A stretch of 64,000 nucleotides of DNA. Origin: Nyssa sinensis (lineage: Eukaryota; Streptophyta; Magnoliopsida; Cornales; Nyssaceae). The notes under the pieces are model-generated. The model saw nothing but the letters and a program-made list of their open reading frames with translations. It had not been told where the DNA came from and searched no databases. The position numbers were made by a program, and so were the translations under genes. Each line of letters begins with the position of its first letter. Position 1 is the stretch's first letter. The DNA lies in contig CM018046.1 in the NCBI GenBank assembly GCA_008638375.1, positions 37,501 through 101,500 of the forward strand. Reading direction: 5' to 3'. Positions 47,340 through 59,060 of the stretch are shown here, in pieces.

Positions 47340-50300
47340 TCAATTTTCTTCATTCTCGGTACAATACTTTAACAATGTATCATCATCAAAATCACTTTCC
47401 TCGTCATCATTATCATTAATGAACGTTGCATCCCTCGGATCTAATTGTGTATTGGTGACGTCGGAAGCTACGACATGAACTGGTTCTACATCAGTTCTAT
47501 TCAACCGATACGAATTAATATCTTCCTGATCATGCCGGACAACACCATCGTGGGCAGTTTGAGACTCTTCTTGTAGTGTCTCCTCAATCCTCTCCAACTC
47601 TTCATCTCCCTCGCCAACTTCTAGGACATCATAAACATTTCTAGTTTTTATTTTTTGGACAACATGCCAATCACCTCTTATTTTTGCGTCCTTCAAATAG
47701 AAAACTTGTTTTGCAACCGATACCAAAACATACGGATCATCTTTAAATGCCGTACGTGACGTATTAACACTTATGAAGTGCTTATCAATCTGCATTCCAG
47801 TCTTCTTATTAGTTACATCCCACCAATCACATTTAAAAATATACACAGAATGACCGTAGCAATAATGTAACTGTATGATGTCTTGTAAAACACCATAGTA
47901 CTTTACAGTTTGTCCTCCGTCACCATCTCCTTGAACAAGGACCCCGCTATTCTGTGTTCGCCGACTGACCTCACGTTCCCTCGTGTGAAATCGAACACCA
48001 TCAACAATTAAACTTGTGTAGCGAGATATCCTTTGATCAGGACCACATGCCAAGGAATATAATTGATTGTACGCCTTAGGAGATTGTTGGTGGCGTAATA
48101 GCTTCATCTATTAATTCAGTACAAGTACAAAATTAATTGAATACAAATGCATTAACTAATACAATTACAATTAATTGAAACCTATTCTTACACGTTCTCC
48201 GAACCACTTTGGAAAGAAATTTTGTTGTCTTTGCTCTAGATCAGAACTTGATACATGTTCTCTCTGAAGCTCGATCGTATGCTCACTGCATAAGATGAGA
48301 TATGTTATATGTAACTTATATTTGTATACTAACGTAGTATTGCAATGATTTCGATAAACTTAATTAAAATATGGCAATGTCTCATTGCAGTTGTTGAGCA
48401 CGGTATAGTGGGCTTTTTCCAAGTCTTGAGGATGACACCATTCATATTTACGGGCACTTATTGGCCGCACATTCTGATTAAACACCGCAAGGCCAGTTCG
48501 TTGCTGCCTTGGACATCTATCATAATTTCGCTCTTGACGATTAAACCTTGTCTCAATATCTTCAAGATGCATAGAGCAGAAAGTGAGACATTCAGCATCA
48601 ACGTAAGCCTTAGCAATTGACCCTTCTGGTCGTGCTTTGTTACGCACATATTGCTTCAATGTGTGCAAATATCTGTTTTGATAATTAATCAGTTATACAT
48701 TAAAATAGTTAGGATGGATAAATAACAAAATTCATAAAATTAAATGTACCTTTCTATTGGATACATCCCACGACATTGGACAGGTCCACCAATTTTTGCC
48801 TCATAAGGCAAATGCACAGCTAAGTGGACCATTATATCAAAGAAAGCTGGAGGGAAAATTTGTTTCAACTTACAGAGGATCACAACAACATCCCTTTCGA
48901 GCTTTTCAAGTACTTCCACATTCAACGTCTTCGCACATAATTCTCTAAAGAAGCAGCCCAACTTAGTCAATGTAGTCGATATGTCATTGGTGAGATATCC
49001 ACGTAGTGCAACCGGAAGAAGTCGTTGTAAAAGGACATGGCAGTCATGGCTCTTTAATTTGGATATTTTCCTATCTATAACATTATATACCGAGATATAT
49101 TCGATGAGTATCCATCTGGGAACTTCACCGATTTAAACCACTCGCAAATCCTCATTCTCTCTGCGGATGATAACGTATACAGTGCAGGAGGCACGATATA
49201 TTTATCACCGCTACGTATTAGGTACAGTTCTTTCCTTATTCCCAGCTCTTGCAAGTCCAACCGGGTTTTAACAGTATCCTTCGTCTTCCCTTCAATGTTC
49301 ATTACAGTTCCTAGCACATTATCACAGATGTTTTTCTCGATGTGCATAACATCCAAATTGTGCCTCAACTTAAGGGTCTCCCAGTACGGCAAATCAAAAA
49401 ATATGCTCTTCTTCGTCTAATTTAAGTCCACATTAGTACGCTTCCTCTTCTTAGTACCCGGTATCTTCCCAAACCTCATTGGTTGGATGACTGCCAATTG
49501 CGCCAACATGTCTTTGCCAGACAACAATGGAGGTGACAATCTGCGCTCAATTTGTCCATCAAACAGATGCTTCTGCCGATTTAACCAGCCATGTGATGGC
49601 AGTAGAAAACGACGATGGCACATGTAGCATATCTTCTTCCCATTGGACAAATGTAGGGAACATGCATCCTTATTGCAAACCGGACATGCCAAATACCCTT
49701 TAATGCTCCACCCAGACAAGTTCCCGTATGCTGGAAAGTCATTTATGGTCCACAGTAACGCTGCATGCAATTAAAATGTCTCATTCTTAGAGACGTCGTA
49801 TGCCTCCACTCCCACCTCCCACAATTCCTTCAACTCGTCCACTAAATGATGCAAGTACACATCAATTTCGTTACCAGGAGACTTCGACCTTAGAATAAGC
49901 AACGACATGAAGATAAATGGTTCTTTTATACATTTTCATAGTGGCAAGTTATACGGTACAAGCAACACCGGCCACATGCTATAGGCATTACTCATGTCAC
50001 TGAACGGGTTGAAACCGTCGCTAGCCAGCCTAAGTCGTACATTACGCGGCTCATTTGCAAACCATTTGTGATTTGTATCAAACTCAACCCAAGTTTGTGA
50101 ATATGCCGGATGCCTACATACATTTTCCTCAGCAACACACTTCTCCTTATGCCAATGCATATCTTTTGCCGTCTTTTGAGACATGTACAACCTTTGTAGC
50201 CTCGGTTTTAAAGGAAAATATCTCAGCACCTTGTGCGGAATTGTCTTGCTCTTTCCTTCATTCAGCTTGTACCTGGGTTCATGGCACACCGTACACTCCT

Positions 50301-50988
50301 TACATTGTTCAGTCTCCTTCCAAAATAACATGCAATTGTTTTTGCAAGCATGTATGGGAATATACCCGAGGCCTAAATATCTTAATATTCTTTTTGCCTC
50401 GTAATATGATTTCGAAAGGGTCTCCCCAGTAGGAAGCGCTGCTTTAATCAATTCAATGGCCATATTAACTGATTTGTTACTCCAACGGTTGGTGGTCTTA
50501 ATATGAAGGAGTTTCACGAGAAAGTCCAGTTTCGAAAACTTATCACAACCCGGCTATAACGGCTGCCTTGCTTCTCTCAACAACGACTCAAACGCGGTCA
50601 ATTGTCCCGTGTCACTCCTGTGACTACTCGCCCCAGTTGTTGCCCCTTGCAAGTCTGCCAGCATTTGTGGCAAGCCTTCGTAACCAACCCCAACATTATC
50701 ACCAAAGTCATCATCGTCTTCTTCTTCATCGTCATCAAATACCACTCGTACGTCACGACGTTCCCCGTGAAATTCCCAACACGTATACCTCTTGTCCATC
50801 CCGTGTTCGAGTAGGTGCTCTTTGGCCTCATCTATGTGCATATAATCCCTATTATTGCACCTCCTACATGGACATCTTATCCTATTTCTTCCATCTGCAA
50901 ATGCACGAGCAAACTCAATAAAATCTTTGATCCCCTTCACATACCCTGGCAAATGCCTGCCCCTTAAGTCCATCCAATTCTTATCCAT
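47340..50988 (-). pseudogene. CACTA transposase (TNP2/TNPD type), inactivated by few lesions
   Basis: Minus-strand domains in order: Transposase-associated zinc domain (50988 onward; MDKNWMDLRGRHLPGYVKGI, CPCRRCNN); Transposase_21 core (50540-49080; NRWSNKSVNMAIELIKAALP, RLASDGFNPF, FPAYGNLSGWSIKGYLACPV, NLDVMHIEKNICDNVLGT); DUF4218 (about 49060-48360; GCFFRELCAKTLN, FDIMVHLAVHLPYEAKIGGP); DUF4216 (48107-47600; TQNSGVLVQGDGDGG, YIFKCDWWDV); acidic tail to the stop at 47340. Introns are visible, for example 48749-48673 and just before 48107. In-frame stops: TAG at complement 50554-50556, TGA at 49936, TAA near 49771 and TAG near 49417; there is also one frameshift near 49080. Three of the four stops fit single C-to-T or G-to-A changes at conserved Trp or Gln codons. 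Otherwise the reading is continuous, so this is a recently dead copy. Confidence 0.93.
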
Positions 50989-51079
50989 TTTTGTCTACCT
51001 AATACAAGTCAAAAATGATACTCGTTATAAATATGAAACATGAATCCTATCACCTCCAACTCCTCTATAAAGGGTAATG

Positions 51080-51335
51080 TGGTCCTATCCCATTCGTGAA
51101 TGCACAATCTACATTGCAATCAGCAGCAAATCAAATGCTTGATTCTACTTGGACAAAATTTCGGCAGCATCTCCCCACGGTTCTCCAAGTATATGAGATA
51201 GACGTTAGCACGCCTAAATATATACCTAGAGAACAATAGGAGACCGTCTTAAAATTTTATCATAGTGAAATATTCAAGCATCTATGCTATTGATTGCAAT
51301 GTAGATTTATGCATTCCCGAACTGTCCTCTCTTGA
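51080..51335. repeat. Foldback (inverted repeat) just upstream of the CACTA transposase start
   Basis: The left arm (about 51090-51150, 'gtgaatgcacaatctacatt', 'gcaatcagcagcaaatcaaa') and the right arm (about 51268-51335, 'gcattgattgcaatgtagat'-type text) are reverse complements over about 55-65 bp with a loop of about 120 bp. It lies 90-350 bp upstream of the start codon at 50988, in the transposase leader or promoter. Confidence 0.8.
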
Positions 51336-53291
51336 TAATTCAAGAATCAATTTTCATACACACGAGCCCAATCGCGAATAAATTTTGCGACAAGATTCAC
51401 ATGTGATGAAAATGACTCCCGAACGGGGCTAGGCTTACATGAATGCATTAAAAAATTCATTAGTGTAAGTGCAAACTCTGATTGTCAGACTGAGTTTTGC
51501 TTTAAAAAACATTAACAACAGTATTGAAAATGCCAATACAAAATATATTGATCTTGGTTGCTAACAAGTAAAAGCACCTAGCTTTCAATTTTTATCTATT
51601 AATTAAGGTCATTCATCAAGAATTATTTACTTGGCACCTGGCAACAACAACTTAACCAACAAAAGCAAATCAATTGCTACCTAAAACCACTAACTGACTT
51701 AATAGGTCAGGTGTATTTAGTTAATCTCTCAATCTATAGGCCTCAAGAACTCTTATTACTTGGCAGCTAAAACAAAAAAAAATAATAAAAATTATTGTTT
51801 AGAGGAACTCAGGAGCAAGGGATTAGGGTTCAAGTTGCAGTTCAATGAACACATGCATGAAACACAAGAGGGGAAAAAACACAGCCATGGAAAAATACAT
51901 GTTGAATGAACACATACATGAAAAAGGTCCAAATGCACTCATATGTCTAGATTTCAAGGAATTTTTTGACTAAAATCCTACAAAACACTAAAGAAAGATA
52001 TTTAACATATGTCATATTTAAAATAAAACAAATATGATAATTTTTGAGTCAATTCAGCCAAGATGGGAGGAGGTCCTTGAAAGGATTATGGTAAAGGTAA
52101 TTTTGTGGGCAAAGACAAGTGAAGTGGTGAAGGAGTTGTGGATTTGGTATTCAAATTTCAACCAATTTTAGGTGTTATATAATTTATTGAAACAAGATTG
52201 GTAAGCAATGATACTTGTGTACCGAACCTTTGCTGATGTAATTATTTTGTATATCTTGTACATTGTTGGTTATATTAATAATATTTTTTTTTACTAATTA
52301 AAAAAAAAGACCAAGGTGGAAAATATTAACGAGATATCGTAGACAAGTTTATGATTATAGTTATTATGACATTGTACATTTTTTTCTTCTAAATTGGCAT
52401 TACCTAAGGAGATTGAGCTAGTGCATTAGGTTGGGATTGTTATTATTCTTGTGTACACAGGTTGCACATTTTTTCATTAATAATATACTCTACTTATCAA
52501 AAAAACAAAAAAAAGAAGAAGAAAAAGATAAGTGACTTTTAGTACATCTCCATAGAATTCAAGTTTACCACGTGTATAATTTCCATCTCAACACCTCCAT
52601 AGAACTCTCAAGGTTTCAATTTTTCTTCTCTCTCCACTTTTTTTTTTTTTGTCTATCTTTTCCAAAACAATATGAGAGATAGTTAGGTTATTCAGCAAAA
52701 CTGTGGCTTCACATTATTATTATATATTATTATAAGATGTAAAGTGACGATTTTTTACCAAATATTTTTTTTTAAATTATAAAAAAATAATTACCTACGA
52801 TTTATAATGAAGAATAGAATTTGTAACGATCAGTCACACTTTTGGAGAATAAGTGGGAGTTAGAAGTCTAAGACCATGTTTATTTATTATCTATAAATGT
52901 CCAAAAAAATTGGGTTACATGTAAAATGGATTAGCTGGGATGGGACTTAAGTTCCCTTCACACACTGATCATAACAACACCACCTGCACACACACATATA
53001 TATGATTGTAATGACATGGATCGATTTGAGAGGCTTATAGAAGGATTCTAATAACAAAAATTTTATAATATATCTGTTATTTGAACCAAAAACCCCAGTT
53101 TCAAAGTCTTTATGAAAGAAAATTGGCAGCACTAGCCAAGAGCATCTGAACTACCAAAGTTTTTTTTTTATTATTATTATCAAACTTGTACCATTTAATT
53201 TGCTTCCAATGAGAGTTACCTTCCCACTTTCCCAGACCAAGCCAGATTCTTTAGAACTGAATATTATCTAAACAAATAAAGCCAATCTTAG
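51336..53291. other. CACTA 5' region without genes
   Basis: AT-rich, presumed 5' leader, intron or promoter of the transposase gene. It contains a T/A-rich stretch (52250-52330, 52490-52530), a poly-T (52637-52652) and no long open frame. The closing part (53640-53880) has GC-rich 'ccgtcgccgaa' repeats followed, in transposase orientation, by a CT-rich leader, as expected near a transcription start. Confidence 0.45.
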
Positions 53292-53582
53292 ATCTTAAAA
53301 TAGAAAATCAGATGAAGTATAATGACAACACAAATTTTAACAAAAATGTCACACATACAAAGCTCAGATCTAAAACCCCAAAGCTTATTTCAAAGACATT
53401 ACATCTTAAAATAGAAAATCAGATGAAGTATAATGACAACACAAATTTGAACAAAAATGGCACACATACAAAGCTCAGATCTAAAACCCTAAAGCTTATT
53501 TCAAAGACATTACATCTTAAAATAGAAAATTAGATGAAGTATAATGACAACACAAATTTTAACAAAAATGGCACACATACAA
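53292..53582. repeat. 111-bp tandem repeat, about 2.6 copies
   Basis: 'atcttaaaatagaaaatcag' starts at 53292, 53403 and 53514, an exact 111-bp period; copies are nearly identical. Lies inside the CACTA 5' region. Confidence 0.95.
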
Positions 53583-53889
53583 ACACCTATGGAGTTTGGT
53601 CATGGCTAATGAACACAAAAACAAACAAAAAAAAAAAAAAAAACAAATCTAAACCGAAACACAAAAAAATGATGCAGATTTGACAGATCTTCGCGAAAAT
53701 AGAACGAACGAATATAAAATTTAAAAATCTACCGTCGCCGAATAGGATTGCCGTCCACCGCCGTCGCCGAATGGGCCTTCCACCGCCGTCAGAATCGAGC
53801 TTGATATTAGAGAGTGACAGAGACAGAGTGAGAAAAAATTAGGGAAACAAAGAGGAGCAGAATAAGAAACTGGGTCAGTGGCTCGTTAA

Positions 53890-54227
53890 AAATGGGGGAC
53901 TTATTAGCGATGCACAGTGGGCATCGCTAATAAGCCTTGTGTGTCGTTAAATGGAAGTAAAACGCCACCGTTTTATTAAATGAAGCTATTTGCGACGCCT
54001 GTGTGCACGTCGCCAATATTAGCGACGCTAATGTGTGTCGCTAAAGGTCCAATGTGTGTCGCTAATAGTTTGGCGCCTAATTTTTCGCTCCAGACTCACA
54101 TTTTTTTTTTTTTACTTTTTCCCTACTATTCGCGACACACTACTGAGCGTCGTTAAAAGTGACTTTTAGCGATGCTTTTCATGCGTCACAATAATGCGCG
54201 TCGCAAAAACTATTTTTTTTTGTAGTG
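53890..54227. repeat. Right (5') subterminal repeat region of the CACTA element
   Basis: It repeats the AGCGACGC / GCGTCGCTAA motif in both orientations (for example 'ttagcgatgcacagtgggca' near 53903 and 'attagcgacgctaatgtgtg' near 54018). It mirrors the left subterminal array and ends at TGTAGTG (54221-54227). Confidence 0.9.
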
Positions 54228-56098
54228 TGATACCTAGGGCTAATTGAATATAAAAGATAGTCCAATTTAACTATGTCGGACATTCTGGACCTAATAGTGA
54301 GGTCCATTTTGTGAACCGAGGTCCCGAAAATTAGCTATACAACATGTGAAGTTACCAAAATGCCCTTGATGCTATACGAAGTCCAAATGAAGTCCAAATG
54401 GGACAAAATTAATATCAATAGAAGCCCAGATACTCGTGATACTGTACACATAATTAAATGTTGAATCAGGGATAGAGTTCCACAGAACGTAAAATGACCA
54501 AAATGCCCCTGAGCATGGTAAGTACAAAGTAGAGGCCAAATAAAGGCCAATCTGATATAATAAATTGTCCTAAGCACAATTAAGACTCCAGAACAGTCAA
54601 CGTATGAAATAAGAAATGATCGATATGTCCCGATGATCAAAAGTAGATACCAAATGAAATCCAAAAGACTTAGAAAATTATATATAAGATATATGGAACA
54701 TTCTGAGGACCACGATAGGGTTCGGGGCAAGAATGACAAAATTACCATTTTACCTTTTTTAGTACAGATGCTCGAATTTAATTCTGCAAAAGCCTAAATC
54801 GACTTTGTTCGACGTTTCAAACCCAATGATAGAGTTTATTCTAGTAAAATAGGAGCTTATGATATAAAAACATAAAATTTGATGAATAGCATAATTCAAG
54901 TAGAGATAGACTAAGTTGTGTCGCAATGATTTTAGGAACACCGAAGGGCAAGGAGAAGACAGTTTAGACCTTCCGGTTGGAGACAGTGAGAAGGGGACTA
55001 CATTCTTATTGATTAGTTCGACTACATCGCAAGCACAGTTTCTTAGGGTTGAGACCAACCCATCAGGTATGATATTTTGCTAAGTAAGGAATAGGATTAA
55101 GTTTAGGATTGATTTTCAAGTTAATCTCATGATTCGTATTTTTAGCCGATTGTTTATGTGCTTACGTGTTTCTCGAGAATTTGGTGAAGTGATAAATGTT
55201 GACCATGACTATATGTACATTCCCTGTGTTGGCTTAGTGTGTGATTTATGTTCTTCGAGAATTGTTGAGATTGTTAAATATGTAACTTGAGCATGTGTTT
55301 AAATTGAGTGTGAATAGCATGCATACATGTGGATGGAATTGTGTGATTTAAATGCCATTATTATTGCAAGTATAATGCATTGTTTACAACATGCTACACG
55401 TATTGGTAAAATGCTTCATTGAAACTACATTATGGCATGGTAGAATCAAAGCATATTGGCATGGTGTGATTCCTTGGAACATAGTGTGGGTTGAGCACTT
55501 GGTGCTGTGCATTATGAAGGTGTAGATCTTGTGGGGAAAAACCCAAATCCTGTCATTGGTACTCATGCCAGTGGGGACGGACCGTAAAGTGAGACATACA
55601 GGTGGTACTCATGCTAGCGGGAAAGGACCGTAAAGTGAGACATGGGTGTGACATGGAGTTTACATGGGTGCGTCCCGCATATTGTACATGCATCGCATTG
55701 ATGATATTGGATGACATGTAGATATAAATGTACACTTGCACATGCCACGCCTTAATTTTGTTCCTTGCATTAGCATTGTATTATACCAGCAGTTGAACTG
55801 ACCCATTCATGAGATATCATATTATAGATGACGCCCCTACTACATGAGATTTGATGATATCTTGACAAAAAGAAGGGGAAAGGATTTAGAAGTGTATTTG
55901 GCCCATGGGGCACGTTTTGAGATGTAAGGGCTTAAGCCCAACTGATGTGAACAATATGTCTATCGAATGTATTTCATGTGTTTATGAATTGAAGGAAAGG
56001 AATGCATGTTTAATTGAATCCATTTAGATTGTCGTTAGTTTCCTTTTCTTTATTGTTTTCCTTCACTCCCCGGGTTCGTGAAAATTCGGGGCGTGATA

Positions 56099-56240
56099 TA
56101 TACCATATGAGCAAAACCTTCCTTATAAGTGAAACCTGTATACCATATGAGTAAAAGCTACCACTCCATTCTCATAGGTGAAAACTTTATACCGTATGAG
56201 AAAATTGTTCTCACACGTGAAAACCTTTATACCATGCAAG
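56099..56240. repeat. Short tandem repeat, 40-49-bp unit, about 3.5 copies
   Basis: The landmark 'taccatatga'/'taccgtatga'/'taccatgcaa' occurs at 56101, 56141, 56190 and 56230, each followed by '...aggtgaaaacctt' variants. The same phrase ('ctcgtaggtgaaaacctta') lies at 40871-40889, on the other side of the inserted LTR. Confidence 0.75.
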
Positions 56241-56508
56241 TAAAATAACTGCCTTGCTTAATGCATCAATAAACTTTAAGCCTTTGATTGCCATATTTGG
56301 ATCGGCACCCCTTGCCATGAAACAATCAAACAACAAGTGCGCATAACAGTATATAATAATATATATGACAGAATCAACAAAAATATCAATATTCTCGAGA
56401 ATAAAAATAAAGTTGGCTTGAACTCCTTGAAGTTGAATCCTCAATTGTGTGAAACCTTGTCTCGTGTTGGGTAGAATTCTGGGTTGTATAGAACAAAGCT
56501 TCAAAAAA

Positions 56509-56548
<40 letters not shown>

Positions 56549-56950
56549 TTATTACTAGAACACTCTGAATCCTAAATTTTTTTCCTTTATTATGGTGACC
56601 AAGGGACTTTATTTATAGTTAAAGGAAAGAGGTTTGATCCAAGGGTTTGCAATGATTCCTATGGATCTAAGGCCTATAGTAATGCTAAATGTGCAAAAAA
56701 AACAAGATTTAGAAAGTTTCCTATGCACAAGAAAGGCAATTCCTTGGAAGCCACTAAGGAAACTCCTTGAAACAAGAGAGGAATGATAATAGGTAAGTTT
56801 TTTTGTACACTTATAGTTACTATATCACCTCTAATCTTGTAGAAAATCCTGGGACATGAAAATTAAAAACAAATGCTACTAAGACATAAAAGGTCAAAAT
56901 TATCCCTATAGGCTAAAATAACCAAACAAATCCCATATGGGTAAAATGGC
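56241..56950. other. Unassigned DNA with an (AG)n microsatellite
   Basis: (GA)n runs from about 56512 to 56546. 'ggactttatttatagttaaagg' (56608-56629) contains a TATA-like box on the minus strand and may be LTR-derived. No gene recognised. Confidence 0.4.
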
Positions 56951-59060
56951 ACGAAAATTACATGTATGCCCACAAATTGTCAAAATGACATATTTTGGGT
57001 AGGATTACGCCAAAATTACCACAATGCCCTTCAAAGGACAAAATGACACCAATATTATGGAAATACTTCTAGAAAGTGAAAAACCTCTAGAGTTTATCAT
57101 ACCACTTCTAGAGTTTACAATTTGACCCTTAAACTTTAAAAAGGTATACTATTTCCTAGAAAATTGAAAATTTATTCCCCTAAAAAATAATAAAAATTAC
57201 ATTTGGATCACTAAATTTTTAAAAATTATGAAAATACCTCTAGAGCTTTAAAAATTATGAATATGCCCTAAATTTTACAATAATGTTGCTATAAAATATG
57301 AAAAGCTACTTGTTAGCATAAAATGAGCTATACAAAGCCAAATTACTAAGATCTGAAAGAGGCTAACATATAATTTTTTGACATTCTGGATCCAATTGTG
57401 GGCCTCATTTGGAAAAATTAGATTCTCAAATACATAAACAAATGAATTGGAAAAATTCTAAATAATTCCTAAAAGCCTAATTAAGCAACCAAATGACCTT
57501 TGAAGACTGCGAGGGTATATACCCTAAGGTTTTTCGATGTTTCAAACTCAACAATGGAGTTTGTTTCATCAAATAAGGTATTAAAAATATTGATATGAAA
57601 ATTTGATAATTTTTAAGACATATTTAAGGATGAAATAAGCTACCACAAGAGTATAAGAGAATGAGAAGGGACCCGCCTTCAAAGTTATAAGTCCTAAAAC
57701 CTAAAAATATAGTCCACTAGACTAAAATCCAAACCAATTTATCATTTAAACTAAGTTAAGTGTATCAGATGGTGACATTGAACTCTATGATACTCTATGA
57801 TTATAGGAACTACAAAGGATAAAGAGAAAACCGTTATTGAAAAGGGAATTGCTCTTTATGGTAAGTGAAACTGAACTCTAAAGTGTAGAACTTCTTTAAT
57901 TGCCATTATGATCAAATTTTTTGTAACTACTAATAGCCTATTCTTTCTAATATGTTTTCATTATTCGTCTTAATTCCACAACTTTGTATCTAGTGTGTCC
58001 TTATATGATACATATGTTTTATCCTTGTAACTCATTATCTTGTTGTGGATATTTGTAGTCTACGATGACTCATTTGTTGTGGATATTTGCAATCTACAAT
58101 GACTCCCTTACTGTGAATATTTGAAATCTATTATGACTCATTTTGTTGTGGATGCTCATGATCTACTATGACACTCTTATTTTCGACAATTGTGATCTTA
58201 CATTTTACGGCATCTATGAATGATTTTGAACCCCATTTGTGTGCATTCGAAATTGTTTTTATTACAATGCACTCTATTTCTCTATAAATACCGATGGCCT
58301 TTTTTTTTTACCTATGTCAGGTTATAATACCGACATTATGTTGTTGGCCTTTAAGGGGATCATATGTGCTATTATATTATTATAAGAGCTCTTGGTGCTA
58401 TTCAAGGAAACCTAGTGTTAAGAAGTGGTGTACTTGAATATACACCGTAAAGGGGGACAATTCTAGAAGGTTGACTTGTGATTAATTCCATATCATTAGT
58501 TTTTCATATGTGCCAAGCGAAGTATTTGATCTACACTTTCCTTTGATGGCAATCCTTTTTGTGATTGTGGAATTTTCCTTTGTGCACATTACTACATGTA
58601 TAGAAAGAAAAAATCCATGTCTAGATTGGCAACTAAAAGTTGAATCTGTTATTCCAATATTTGGTTGACTTTATTGGTTGAACATATTTGTGCTTTGGAA
58701 ACCTTTGTGAACTTACTTAACTTCGATTTGATAAAGTATACCATTTAAATCTTGAATCCTTTATCGTCATTTGTTCACATAACGTTTTTTAACCCATAGC
58801 AGAGTGATGAATTTACTTACTGAGCTAAGTCAGCTCATCCTAATTTTATTACCCTTTTTTTAGGATAAGACGACTAGGAAGCACAATAGTGTGGACAACT
58901 TCCAAGTGAGGGAGCCTATTCGCGGGCACTTTTTGTATGTAAATGGATTGGACTTAGTCTTATTTTGCTGTAATAGATTAAGGCTCTTTTGTTAAATGTC
59001 TCCTACAAGTTTTGGCATGTAATTGTATAGTTACGGAACACTCCAATTGTGTATTTCGTA
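56951..59060 (+). mobile_element. Degraded LTR-related sequence (same superfamily as 34.4-39.5 kb)
   Basis: It shares landmarks in order: 'aaaattaccacaatgccctt' units (57013-57035), 'gacattctggatccaattgtgg' (57381-57402), 'cgatgtttcaaactcaacaatgg' (57534-57556; compare 54811), 'gattataggaactacaaagg' (57801; compare 54920) and 'gaatttacttactgagctaagtcagctc' (58808-58835; compare 38930). Termini were not identified. Confidence 0.6.
58030..58190 (+). repeat. Degenerate tandem repeat, about 34-40-bp unit, 4 copies
   Basis: Repeats of 'ttgttgtggatatttgtagtctac.atgactca' at about 58032, 58075, 58110 and 58145, inside the LTR-related stretch, at the position where the 34.4-kb LTR carries its 65-bp minisatellite. 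Confidence 0.75.

Larger units (their letters stand above)
43509..54227 (-). mobile_element. CACTA (En/Spm) DNA transposon, 10719 bp, complete ends
   Basis: The left terminus is CACTACAACAAAAGG and the right terminus, reverse complemented, is CACTACAAAAAAAAATAG, a TIR of about 12-13 bp. The target duplication is TGA (43506-43508 and 54228-54230), the 3-bp length typical of CACTA. The empty site can be reconstructed as 'taatgatacctaggg', matching the paralogous LTR at about 36270 ('ctgatgatacctagg'). Both ends carry dense subterminal GCGACGC/GCGTCGC repeats. Two genes run on the minus strand: TNP2/TNPD-type transposase (50988-47340) and a Transposase_24-type gene (47118-45649). The 5' end of the element is therefore its right end. 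Confidence 0.95.
40893..56098 (+). mobile_element. Interrupted solo LTR (gypsy-like) carrying a hAT MITE and a CACTA element
   Basis: It starts TGTAGAAATTTGAA (similar to TGTACAGATTTGAA of the 20.0-kb solo LTR) and ends ATTCGGGGCGTGATA (similar to ATTCGGGGCATGACA). The flanks are TATAT (40888-40892) and TATAC (56099-56103), a 4-of-5 match consistent with a decayed TSD. Removing the MITE (41598-42289 plus one TSD) and the CACTA (43509-54227 plus one TSD) leaves about 3.8 kb. The parts on either side of the CACTA are collinear with 34.7-37.4 kb, and 54.75-56.1 kb with 20.5-22.77 kb. No coding region of its own. Confidence 0.65.

Noticed and set aside
50055..50921. Plus-strand frames of 117-125 codons
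   Set aside because: They are antisense to the Transposase_21 and transposase-associated domains of the CACTA transposase.
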